DNA of 64,000 nt. Origin: Bacteroides timonensis (GTDB lineage: Bacteria; Bacteroidota; Bacteroidia; Bacteroidales; Bacteroidaceae). This document shows positions 8,490-15,997 of the stretch, piece by piece (position 1 is the stretch's first letter; every line of letters starts with the position of its first letter). The translations under genes were made by a program, and so were the position numbers. The notes beneath the pieces were generated by a model that was not told the DNA's origin, ran no database searches, and saw only the letters and a program-made list of their open reading frames with translations. The stretch covers positions 62,001 through 126,000 of the forward strand of contig NZ_CBVI010000012.1 of assembly GCF_000513195.1 (NCBI RefSeq), read 5' to 3'.

Positions 8490-9555
8490 TAATTGCTATA
8501 CCTTAAAATGGCATCTCCTCTTCTTGCTGTTCTTCCCTTTTTTTACCCTCTACGGACAAACGAAGAAAGATTCTCTCTCTTTTCGCATCGTCAGCTATAA
8601 TGTTGAAAACTTATTCGATTGCCGCCACGATACGCTGAAGAACGATTACGAGTTCCTGCCCGATGCAGTACGCCACTGGAATTATACGAAATATAAGAAG
8701 AAACTGGATGCCATAGCCCGCACAATCACAGCCGTAGGCGGTTGGACTCCGCCTGCACTCGTAGCCCTTTGCGAAGTAGAAAACGACAGCGTATTGCGCG
8801 ATCTGACCCAGCGTTCGGTTCTTAAGGAAGCCGGATATCGCTATGTAATGACCAACTCACCCGACCAGCGCGGAATTGATGTGGCACTGCTCTATCAAAG
8901 AGATCAGTTCAAATTGATTTCCCATCAGGGTATTCCCATACCTCACAGATCCGGCAAAAAGAAATTCCGCCCTACACGGGATATACTGCACGTCTGCGGA
9001 ATGTTGCTGAACAGCGATACCCTGGACATCTTTGTTGTCCATCTTCCATCCCGTTCAGGAGGTGCCAAGGAGAGTGAACCCTATCGTCTATTTGCTGCCG
9101 GACAACTGAAAGCCGCAGTAGACAGTATCTATTCCTATCGGCATCATCCGCAAATTCTTATCATGGGAGACTTCAATGATTATCCCGATAATGCATCCGT
9201 CAACAAAATACTCTCAGCAGAAGCACCACCCCAGAACGGTGACAGCCTGCAACCGCAAAAGCTCTATCACTTACTTGCCCGCAAGAGCGCAATTCGAAAG
9301 CACTTCGGCAGTTACAAATATCAGGGCGAATGGGGATTACTGGATCATATCATTGTCTCCGGAACGCTTCTTCAACCGGATGCGGATTTCTGCACCGGCG
9401 AGGATAAGGCTGATGTATTTCATTCTTCGTTCCTATTGACGGAAGATAAAAAGTATGGCGGTGTACAGCCATTCCGCACTTACTACGGAATGAAGTATCA
9501 AGGTGGTTACAGCGATCACCTCCCAGTATGGGCGGATTTCCGGCTCATTTATTAA
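8482..9555 (+). CDS. Endonuclease/exonuclease/phosphatase family protein, secreted
   Basis: Member of the EEP fold (DNase I, exonuclease III, inositol-phosphatase). Motifs in order are RIVSYNVENLFD, ALCEVEND (metal Glu), RGIDVALLY, MGDFNDYPDN (Asp/Asn pair), GLLDHIIVS and YSDHLPVWADF (catalytic His). The chosen ATG at 8482 overlaps the upstream stop by 8 nt and gives a signal peptide (HLLFLLFFPFFTLYG). An ATG at 8461 is an alternative adding seven residues. A starting point further upstream would lie inside the neighbouring gene. The substrate (nucleic acid, phosphoester or lipid) cannot be assigned. Its export makes a nucleic-acid repair role unlikely. Confidence 0.85.
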   Translation: MNNNCYTLKWHLLFLLFFPFFTLYGQTKKDSLSFRIVSYNVENLFDCRHDTLKNDYEFLPDAVRHWNYTKYKKKLDAIARTITAVGGWTPPALVALCEVENDSVLRDLTQRSVLKEAGYRYVMTNSPDQRGIDVALLYQRDQFKLISHQGIPIPHRSGKKKFRPTRDILHVCGMLLNSDTLDIFVVHLPSRSGGAKESEPYRLFAAGQLKAAVDSIYSYRHHPQILIMGDFNDYPDNASVNKILSAEAPPQNGDSLQPQKLYHLLARKSAIRKHFGSYKYQGEWGLLDHIIVSGTLLQPDADFCTGEDKADVFHSSFLLTEDKKYGGVQPFRTYYGMKYQGGYSDHLPVWADFRLIY

Positions 9556-10721
9556 TCCGAATACTGATACAGTTTCAAATCAAACTTCTGTACCATCACC
9601 AGCAAATGATCGAATATATCGGACTGAATACGTTCGTATTCCTTCCATACCTTGTTTCGGGAAAAGAAGTAAACCTGAATGGGAACTCCATAAGTGGTCA
9701 TTTCCTTCTGGCTGATAATCAAGTCCAAATCCTGGTTCACGACAGGAAGGCTGCAAAGATAACGTTCGATGTAAATACGGTAGAGTTGCGCATTGGTAGG
9801 TACCTCGCCTTCTGCCGGCTGATAGTCTGCCATCAAAGGAACTTCCTTACGGATGGTATCCAACATTTCGGGAGTGCAAAACTTCAGGGTCGTCATGTCC
9901 AGATAGATATTCTTATCCACACGCCGGCCACCACTCTCCTGCATACCGCGCCAGTTCTGGAAAGAGCCGTTCACCAAGGTATAAGGCGGAATGGTAGAAA
10001 TCGTGTTATCCCAGTTCTGTATCTTTACGGTGTTGAGGGTTATCTCTTTCACAATACCGTTGGCGGAGCCATTGGGTAAGGCAATCCAGTCGCCGATACG
10101 CAACATTTCATTGGCAGAGAGTTGTACTCCAGCCACAAAGCCCAGAATGCTATCCTTGAATACTAACATTAATACTGCCGCCGAAGCACCCAGCCCGGCA
10201 AAGAGGGTTGCGGGAGATTTATCTATAAGAATAGAAATGGCAATGATAGCCGCCACAAAGAATAACAAGACCTGCAATACCTGGACAAAGCCTTTCATCG
10301 GATGGTTCTTACTGGTGCCTTTCTGATTATGAAAATCCAGAAAAACGAGCAGTAGCCCATTCAGCGCAAAGGCTAAAGCAGCCACTATATATACGGCACA
10401 AACTTTCTGCGACAACTCCAACAGTTCTACTCCGTGTACAAAGGTATGAGGCAACAGGAAGTAAATCAGAATTCCCGGTAAGGTATGTATCAGATGGGGA
10501 ACCACTTTCCGCTTCATCAGCAAAGTATTCCAGCGATGGGGTGAACGATTGGTATAATGCTTCATTCCCCCTACGAATATTGCCTGAAACAGATAGTCCA
10601 GCCCTATAGCTACAGCAATGATTAATATGGCGATGATAGTTTCATCAAATGTATTCGCAAATTTAGGGTCTATTCCCCAACCTACAAGGGTTTTATTCAT
10701 CCACCCTCCTAATGTCGTCAT
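9552..10721 (-). CDS. MscS-family mechanosensitive channel, YbdG type
   Basis: About 389 residues with a start at MTTLGGWMNKT. In-frame sequence upstream to 10805 is open but lacks the family N-terminus. Segments match E. coli YbdG closely: VLMLVFKDSILGFVAGVQLSAN (pore helix and beta-domain entry), NWDNTISTIPPYTLVNGSF and FDHLLVMV near the C-terminus. Five predicted membrane helices come first, then the soluble MscS beta domain. YbdG gives small-conductance release of solutes on hypo-osmotic shock. The stop overlaps the convergent EEP gene stop by 4 nt. Confidence 0.92.
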   Translation of the reverse strand: MTTLGGWMNKTLVGWGIDPKFANTFDETIIAILIIAVAIGLDYLFQAIFVGGMKHYTNRSPHRWNTLLMKRKVVPHLIHTLPGILIYFLLPHTFVHGVELLELSQKVCAVYIVAALAFALNGLLLVFLDFHNQKGTSKNHPMKGFVQVLQVLLFFVAAIIAISILIDKSPATLFAGLGASAAVLMLVFKDSILGFVAGVQLSANEMLRIGDWIALPNGSANGIVKEITLNTVKIQNWDNTISTIPPYTLVNGSFQNWRGMQESGGRRVDKNIYLDMTTLKFCTPEMLDTIRKEVPLMADYQPAEGEVPTNAQLYRIYIERYLCSLPVVNQDLDLIISQKEMTTYGVPIQVYFFSRNKVWKEYERIQSDIFDHLLVMVQKFDLKLYQYSD

Positions 10722-10944
10722 ATATTCCTCCGATCTTAATTGCTTATAGGAATAATAACAAATAGAGAGGAGCTGTTGTTTAATGAAACTTCTTCCCGGC
10801 TTCATCTCCTACTTTTCCGGCTTCAGCAAAATAGTCCCGGCATATCTGTCTGGAACAGAAATGCTCCTGACAATCATTTTATTATCCTTCGTTTATTTAT
10901 TCACCTCATTGAGTTAGGCACAAACGTACTATCCAAACATCCAT

Positions 10945-11874
10945 TTACTCATCTATTGCATGGCTTCCTCCTGTTTCATAGCCCGCCAGCGTTGCACGAA
11001 GCACCTGTATCATATCCTGTCGGAATGATTCCGGTGAAAGTATCGCCAATTTATCCCGATGCCAAAGTAATTCTTGCTTTAGATCATACGTAGGTCGCAC
11101 GAACATTTCAAAGTCTGTATAATCTTCCGCATGATTCACTTCTATTTGGGATGCGTGGAGCGGAACATCTTTTAGATAAGCATCTTGGGGCCAAAATGCA
11201 CGAAAACGAATAGTTATTGGCTCAGACTGTCGTATAATTCCAAAACAATGTTCAAAATAAACTTCCGGCTTCAAGATTGCCCGCAATTTAGGGGAGAATT
11301 TCACCTTATTTTCTTCCAACAATTCTATTTCTTTCACCCGTTCCAATGCGCAAGTCATGGTGCGCTCCTTGCCTCTAACTTCGCCTATCACATACCATCG
11401 TTGTTTGAAGAGGCGAACAAAAGCGGGCAACAGAATGATTTCTTTCTCATCCTGATAATGTGATTTATACACTATCCGAAGCAGTTTCTTTCCATCGATA
11501 GCCTCCATCACATCCTGTAAAAGATTGGCAGCCGGTGGTGCAGGTTCTACCATCACTTCCTCCCGTTGATTCACACGTTCAGCAAGACTCGATACACGAA
11601 AAGCACTTAAAAGCCACTGCTGCAACCCGTCATTTTTAAAACCATCCGGTCGAATAATTTTATATAAATTCCCATCATGCTTATCACATTTGATGTCTAC
11701 ATACATCAATGATTCCGCTTCCCGCCGGTAACGGTTGAAAGTCCGTTCCGCCAACGGATCTCCATCCTCATTAGCCGATGCATTCAACCATTTTTTCTGT
11801 ATCTCAGGCAAAGTAAGCGGCTGGATACTCAAGGTATCGATCAACCACAAACAAAATTTATATTTGAATATCAT
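10945..11874 (-). CDS. WYL-domain transcriptional regulator
   Basis: A 309-residue protein with an N-terminal winged-helix region (residues about 15-70, ERTFNRYRREAESLMYVDI), a WYL domain (about 125-200) with LRIVYKSHYQDEKEIILLP and QRWYVIGEVRGK, and a C-terminal WCX extension. WYL domains sense nucleic-acid or nucleotide ligands and often control phage-defence or DNA/RNA-repair loci. Its ATG overlaps by 4 nt the stop of the upstream 83-aa membrane protein, so it is the last gene of a translationally coupled cluster. Confidence 0.88.
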   Translation of the reverse strand: MIFKYKFCLWLIDTLSIQPLTLPEIQKKWLNASANEDGDPLAERTFNRYRREAESLMYVDIKCDKHDGNLYKIIRPDGFKNDGLQQWLLSAFRVSSLAERVNQREEVMVEPAPPAANLLQDVMEAIDGKKLLRIVYKSHYQDEKEIILLPAFVRLFKQRWYVIGEVRGKERTMTCALERVKEIELLEENKVKFSPKLRAILKPEVYFEHCFGIIRQSEPITIRFRAFWPQDAYLKDVPLHASQIEVNHAEDYTDFEMFVRPTYDLKQELLWHRDKLAILSPESFRQDMIQVLRATLAGYETGGSHAIDE

Positions 11875-12122
11875 TGTTCATCCTCCTTACCGAAAAGAAA
11901 GTCACATATTGAATTACTCAACATTCTACTGACCTTCACTATTATTTTTATAAATACAATTAAATAAACCAACAGAATCACATTGGTATGCCACTGCAAT
12001 TCAAACATGCTGGGTGCATCAGGATCAAGCAATACCGCAATAAAAAATGCACTTCCAAGCATGAAAGTTGATAAGCCACTTGTTATCAACAAGAATACAA
12101 TAGTTGTCAGACAGCCTCTCAT
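11871..12122 (-). CDS. Small two-helix membrane protein (83 aa)
   Basis: Two hydrophobic stretches (about residues 5-30 and 45-65) flank a short acidic loop (LDPDAPSMFELQ). The tail is charged (FLFGKEDEQ). It overlaps the WYL gene by 4 nt and follows the 73-aa gene by 11 nt. No family recognised. Position suggests it works with, or is sensed by, the regulator. Confidence 0.6.
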   Translation of the reverse strand: MRGCLTTIVFLLITSGLSTFMLGSAFFIAVLLDPDAPSMFELQWHTNVILLVYLIVFIKIIVKVSRMLSNSICDFLFGKEDEQ

Positions 12123-12133
12123 AGTCCTTACCC

Positions 12134-12355
12134 TTATTTAATAATGAAATAAACAAGTTTACCCAGAACCCACGAGGTAAAAAATAAAGCTATCAGCCCC
12201 ACTATGGCGCACAAAGTTACTGCCAGAAAGTTAGTGATATGCCATGCCTCACGTATTTCTCCTGCCACAATGAGAAGAAACATAATCACGAACGGCGAAG
12301 GCAACAGGCAAAGTATGACAGACACCCACTCGGCTACACCTTTCTTTGTCATCAC
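12134..12355 (-). CDS. Small two-helix membrane protein (73 aa)
   Basis: Two transmembrane segments (about residues 12-32, VILCLLPSPFVIMFLLIV, and 42-68) joined by a short IREAWHITN loop. The start overlaps the end of the 78-aa gene by 4 nt (ATGA arrangement), which supports coupled translation. No family recognised. Confidence 0.6.
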   Translation of the reverse strand: MMTKKGVAEWVSVILCLLPSPFVIMFLLIVAGEIREAWHITNFLAVTLCAIVGLIALFFTSWVLGKLVYFIIK

Positions 12356-12588
12356 TTTCCCTCCTTCCTTTTTCGTTCTTCTTCTCTTCTATCCTCTTCC
12401 GCCAGTTCTTCTTTACTTTCCCTGACGCCTTCCCAAAAACTTTTGGAAAGCAATAGCCATCCAAGGATATAGCCAATGACAGCAAGAATCCATTCGTTCC
12501 ATCCGAAAGCAGTGGCAAAAGCCGCACCGACAATAGCTCCGATACATCCGTTAATGAGGCTTTTAATCAAACCTTTAATTGTCTCCAT
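12352..12588 (-). CDS. Small membrane protein with charged C-terminal tail (78 aa)
   Basis: Glycine-rich hydrophobic helices (INGCIGAIVGAAFATAFG and WILAVIGYILGWLLL) are followed by a strongly charged helix (EELAEEDRREEERKRKEGK). First gene of the three small membrane genes plus WYL regulator. It has its own candidate promoter (TAACTTTG, 12633-12640), which separates it from the AHH lipoprotein gene upstream. No function can be assigned. Confidence 0.6.
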   Translation of the reverse strand: METIKGLIKSLINGCIGAIVGAAFATAFGWNEWILAVIGYILGWLLLSKSFWEGVRESKEELAEEDRREEERKRKEGK

Positions 12589-12632
12589 AACTAAACGATT
12601 TTAATGTTTATATTCCGTTTGTTTTATGGAGG

Positions 12633-12640
12633 CAAAGTTA
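12633..12640 (-). promoter_or_regulatory. Candidate -7 box (TAACTTTG) for the small-membrane/WYL cluster
   Basis: A TAnnTTTG match on the minus strand about 45 nt before the 78-aa gene. No well-spaced -33 TTTG. Confidence 0.4.
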
Positions 12641-12697
12641 GGGGGAGGTTCGGTCAAGAGCAGGCGGCATCTCACTTATTTTTGTTACTCTAGTTAT

Positions 12698-13534
12698 TTA
12701 AAAAACTATATTTTTACTCAATTCCTGATTGACTCCCTGCAAATTAAGTTTTCCTGAATACAAATCTGACTTTATATCTTGTAACTTAATAATAAGTTCC
12801 TCTCTCGATTTTGCATCTTTGATTTTCTCATAAACATAACTTGAATATCCTTTGGTATGATGAGTTTTATGGACAGTTCCTTTATATATACTTGTTTCCA
12901 TATTTTCAGGTAATAAGATCCCATTCTCAGGAGCATTAATATTTATATTGAATTTCTTCAATAGTTCACGAGATTTTAAAGCGCTGGGATCACTTCCCTC
13001 TACAACATGATGGGCTGCATTTCCTCCAAAAGCCGTACTAATTCCAGCAGATTTTTTGTCCATAGCCACAAACATATTCTGTTTCAAAATGGCAGCATTA
13101 GGTTCATCTATTAATTTCAATTTACTCTTATCATATACAGCTAATTGTTGCAAAGTAGGAAACTGATCATAAGGACATATAGCGGCTCGTCGCTCTTTCA
13201 ATAACAGTTTATTAAAATCCTCTCCAAAAGAACTTGCATTTCTCCCTAAATTGTTTAATTCAGGAGTATAACTTCCATCCAAATGTTGTATTGTTTGTAA
13301 TGCTTTCCGCCCTTTAGGCAACTCAGCCAAACTTTCTTTAAGCCCTCCTTTTAATCCCTTTTCCAGCAAATTCTTGGAAGTTGATTTCTCCAAACTTTCC
13401 CGTAATAATTTCTTTGACGCTGTTTCTGTCGCTTCTTCCGTACCTTTCAATATGACTTTTTTTGCAATTTTATCACATGAGCTGAAAGTACCCGACAGGA
13501 AACAAATTCCTATTAACACAAATATCCGTCTCAT
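12698..13534 (-). CDS. Lipoprotein with C-terminal AHH-type nuclease domain
   Basis: A 278-residue protein with a lipobox (FLSGTFSSCDK, Cys about residue 20), then a Lys/Glu-rich amphipathic region (residues 25-75). At about residues 168-260 a domain opens with GGNAAHHVVEG and continues with LLKKFNININAPENGILLP and KTHHTKGYSSYVYEKI. The AHH motif, the 'N.PENGI.LP' segment and the later His residues fit the AHH family of HNH/endonuclease VII-fold toxins found at the C-termini of polymorphic toxins. A lipid-anchored form is unusual. The gene lies 33 nt after the FGE-fold membrane gene and is probably co-transcribed with it. Nuclease activity is inferred from motifs only. A candidate immunity protein is not evident; the small membrane proteins downstream are possible. 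Confidence 0.7.
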   Translation of the reverse strand: MRRIFVLIGICFLSGTFSSCDKIAKKVILKGTEEATETASKKLLRESLEKSTSKNLLEKGLKGGLKESLAELPKGRKALQTIQHLDGSYTPELNNLGRNASSFGEDFNKLLLKERRAAICPYDQFPTLQQLAVYDKSKLKLIDEPNAAILKQNMFVAMDKKSAGISTAFGGNAAHHVVEGSDPSALKSRELLKKFNININAPENGILLPENMETSIYKGTVHKTHHTKGYSSYVYEKIKDAKSREELIIKLQDIKSDLYSGKLNLQGVNQELSKNIVF

Positions 13535-13567
13535 TATATCTATATTCTTTCTCTAGGATTCTGGTAT

Positions 13568-15181
13568 TCAATGTTTATTTAATGCCAAACGAAAGCCTAA
13601 ATAATTATAATATGCTGTAGGCTGGTCATACAAACGAACATTCGGGCGGCAAAAATTAATATCCGCCTTCCAAGCGCCACCATGTCCTACACGATACAGC
13701 CCTGACGATGGTCCTTGTGGATCGGCTACAGTTTGATCCTTCAATTCACCATACCAATCACTACACCATTCTACCACATTACCGCTCATATCATAAAGGC
13801 CTAATTCATTTGGTTTTTTAGTTCCAACTTCATGAGGTGCATTACCACTATTCACTTTACACCAAGCTACTTCATCCAGATCATTACTCCCGGCATATCT
13901 ATATTCCTTGGAGTAAATACCACCTTTCGCAGCAAATTCCCATTCAGCATCTGTCGGAAGTCGAAAATGGCGTCCAGTTTCCAGGTTAAGTTTCTTTATG
14001 AACTCTTGTACCGCATTCCAAGACACATTTTGTACCGGCAATTTTGCGTCTTTAAAAACAGAGGGATTAGTATCCATTATGGCATTCCATAACTCATTTG
14101 TTACTTCATAACGATTCATATAAAAACTCGAAATTCCCACTCGATGAACCGGATGTTCTTTTTCGTCCCACTCATCTAAATTATATCTTTTAGGAGAAGC
14201 TCCTTTATTATACCAACCTCCATTTATCGGTTGCATATAAAAACAAACCTCGCCAACCTTTATTTCCAAACTTTGCTCAGGCAACGCAACATCATCTATC
14301 TCTAACAAATTTGTATCTATATCCGCCATCGCCCCTACTTTGGATTTTGTCTTAACTGAATATTCTTTAAAAATTTGGCCTGCTATATTTTGTTCTGAAA
14401 GGTATTCGGCATATTTACCAATCAGAGAATCAGACAAACTTTGTTCTACTGCCATAGCACGATTGGTAAACAATAAATAACAACCCACAAGCAAAAGAAT
14501 ATCCAAAACTATTTTTATTCTACGTTTTCTGCGTTTTGCCTTCATCCGTTGGCGCTCTTGATACCCACTAGATAAAATGGAAGCTCCCATATGAAAGAAC
14601 TCACCCCAAGCACCGGATGCCTTCTTGTCTATAATTTTATGTCCCAACTGTTCCATGAACAAAGCATTTTGTATTTTTGCAGCTAACCAATTACCAATAA
14701 AATAAGAAATAATCCACATTATAATCAATCCAATCAAAATATCGAATGTCCAATCTCCTAATTCCAATGCTAAACGCTCTTGAATATCTTGAGACAACTG
14801 TTCATCAATGACACCATCAATATCATCCAGTTGTACATTCTGCACTTTATCATTCAGATCCTTACATTCTTCATTATACAAAGCAATTTTCTCATTTATC
14901 AAAGTTTCCAACTTTTCGGCAGACAGTTTCTCACGAAATTTTTCTTCTAACTCTTTTTGTTTATCCTCCTTGCTAAGAAAAATATAATCATAAATCATTA
15001 CTGGAATACGCCAAAAGGCGAATTCATCTTCAATTATAGCGTGAACATTTGTATCTACATAATCAATAATCACCGTATTTACAGTATCATTTAAGGCCAT
15101 TTTATTAGATAAACTATTCTCTTGCGCCGATACACACACACTTAAAAATAGCAATAGAACCGATAATATTATCTTTCTCAT
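13568..15181 (-). CDS. Membrane protein with C-terminal formylglycine-generating-enzyme (SUMF1) fold
   Basis: 537 residues: signal peptide (residues 1-19), coiled-coil-rich extracytoplasmic part (about 60-140), transmembrane helix (about 148-170), basic loop (MKAKRRKRRIKI), second helix (about 223-245) and an FGE-sulfatase domain from about residue 345. The domain shows the usual markers: FYMNRYEVTNELW, LPVQNVSWNAVQEF, RLPTDAEWEFAAKGG, GLYDMSGNVVEWCSDW and GFRLAL. In true formylglycine enzymes two Cys near the end bind copper. Here the equivalent region (INFCRPNVRLYD) keeps one, so oxidase activity is doubtful and a binding role (as in GldJ/GldK-like proteins) is more likely. It is followed by the AHH lipoprotein. 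Confidence 0.8.
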   Translation of the reverse strand: MRKIILSVLLLFLSVCVSAQENSLSNKMALNDTVNTVIIDYVDTNVHAIIEDEFAFWRIPVMIYDYIFLSKEDKQKELEEKFREKLSAEKLETLINEKIALYNEECKDLNDKVQNVQLDDIDGVIDEQLSQDIQERLALELGDWTFDILIGLIIMWIISYFIGNWLAAKIQNALFMEQLGHKIIDKKASGAWGEFFHMGASILSSGYQERQRMKAKRRKRRIKIVLDILLLVGCYLLFTNRAMAVEQSLSDSLIGKYAEYLSEQNIAGQIFKEYSVKTKSKVGAMADIDTNLLEIDDVALPEQSLEIKVGEVCFYMQPINGGWYNKGASPKRYNLDEWDEKEHPVHRVGISSFYMNRYEVTNELWNAIMDTNPSVFKDAKLPVQNVSWNAVQEFIKKLNLETGRHFRLPTDAEWEFAAKGGIYSKEYRYAGSNDLDEVAWCKVNSGNAPHEVGTKKPNELGLYDMSGNVVEWCSDWYGELKDQTVADPQGPSSGLYRVGHGGAWKADINFCRPNVRLYDQPTAYYNYLGFRLALNKH

Positions 15182-15204
15182 TTTTTATTTAGATTTGAAT
15201 TAAT

Positions 15205-15410
15205 ATTCTAATAAAAAAAGAGCGCGAACCCACATCTCAAATTTCTTGAAGGTTCGGCTCTGGTAAGCCTTGGTCATGAAATAAGCGAAGCAGCTCCACG
15301 CCCTGTCCGGGTGTGAACAATGCTCAGACTTATATTATTCATGACCAAAAGTTGAATTTACCAGATTTAACCTTCAGAATAATACGTCTTCGACGTTCTA
15401 CAATATTTTA
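15205..15410 (+). ncRNA. Probable structured RNA with long rod fold (6S RNA-like candidate)
   Basis: Two arms about 50 nt long pair imperfectly: GAAGGTT, TCTGGTAA and TTGGTCATGAA segments at about 15250-15292 are complementary to TTCATGACCAA, TTACCAGA and AACCTTC at about 15338-15382. Between them is a 45-nt apical region. A 5-bp hairpin (ACGTC-TTC-GACGT, about 15386-15398) followed by a T-rich stretch fits a plus-strand terminator. A TAGATTTG box lies at 15190-15197. A rod of roughly 190 nt with an internal bubble is the shape of 6S RNA, which sequesters RNA polymerase. Bacteroidales 6S-like RNAs are of this size. Strand and identity are inferred from folding by eye. The alternative is a palindromic mobile repeat. 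Confidence 0.45.
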
Positions 15411-15419
15411 TTTTTCGTC

Positions 15420-15695
15420 CTCTTTTTTGTTTTCTTCTATATTTTCTTTCTTTACTAAGGCAAATGTATAAAAGATTTCCGTAAAAGAAATACGAAAGGA
15501 TAAAAATATTGGGAGCCGCCCGCCTTTTCTTTCATCTATTTGGAAGACAAAGGTAGAAGGAGATACCGCCAATGACCGGCAGTACGTTTTTTTTCAAATG
15601 ATAAAAAATGCAAAGTGTCAGAGTGTAAGCATACAACAAATAAAGACGCTATTCTCTGCAAGATACTCAATGGCAGCTGCTTCTTCGCATCCTGG
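15420..15695. other. Gene-free A+T-rich spacer
   Basis: No coding frame, tRNA or clear hairpin was seen between the structured RNA and the 11-bp array. Confidence 0.5.
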
Positions 15696-15797
15696 CCGTG
15701 TCAAGGCCGTACCCTCTCCGTAGTATCTCCGTAGCCTATAGAACCGAATTTGCTACGGATCTGGTACGGAGAAGATACGGACCGGACACGAAGAAGG
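15696..15797. repeat. 11-bp tandem array with dyad symmetry (CCGTA ... TACGG)
   Basis: CCGT(A) recurs at 15696, 15707, 15718 and 15729. Its complement TACGGA (last copy degenerate) recurs at 15754, 15765, 15776 and 15787. Each step is exactly 11 bp, and the two halves form an inverted pair about a 14-bp centre. The 11-bp step equals about one turn of DNA. Confidence 0.85.
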
Positions 15798-15905
15798 TCA
15801 TAGGATTGGCCTAAAAGTCGGTATGAACAGAACATCATGATAGAACACAAATTACGCGAATTACACAAATAAAGGGCTGCGCTGCTATCAGCTATTACTA
15901 AACTA

Positions 15906-15950
15906 TTTTTCTCCAGTTAGGAAAAAATATTTCTCCAGTTGGGAAAAAGA
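15906..15950. repeat. Two 22-bp units with palindromic core (TTTCTCCAGTT)
   Basis: TTTCTCCAGTTAGGAAAAA and TTTCTCCAGTTGGGAAAAA start 22 bp apart (15908 and 15930). Each is an imperfect dyad (TTTCTCC / GGAAAAA). They lie just downstream of the second WYL gene's stop. Confidence 0.7.
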
Positions 15951-15997
15951 GCGCCCACTTATACCAATGTTATCTTTTAAGCATTACCGGAATATAA

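Noticed and set aside
13568..15181. Active formylglycine-generating enzyme for a sulfatase
   Set aside because: One of the two copper-binding Cys positions is missing, and the protein is membrane-anchored with no sulfatase beside it apart from the distant LtaS-like protein, which uses Thr.
15230..15400. Signal recognition particle RNA or tmRNA
   Set aside because: The GGAAG/GCAGCC tetraloop region of SRP RNA and the tRNA-like ends of tmRNA are both absent.
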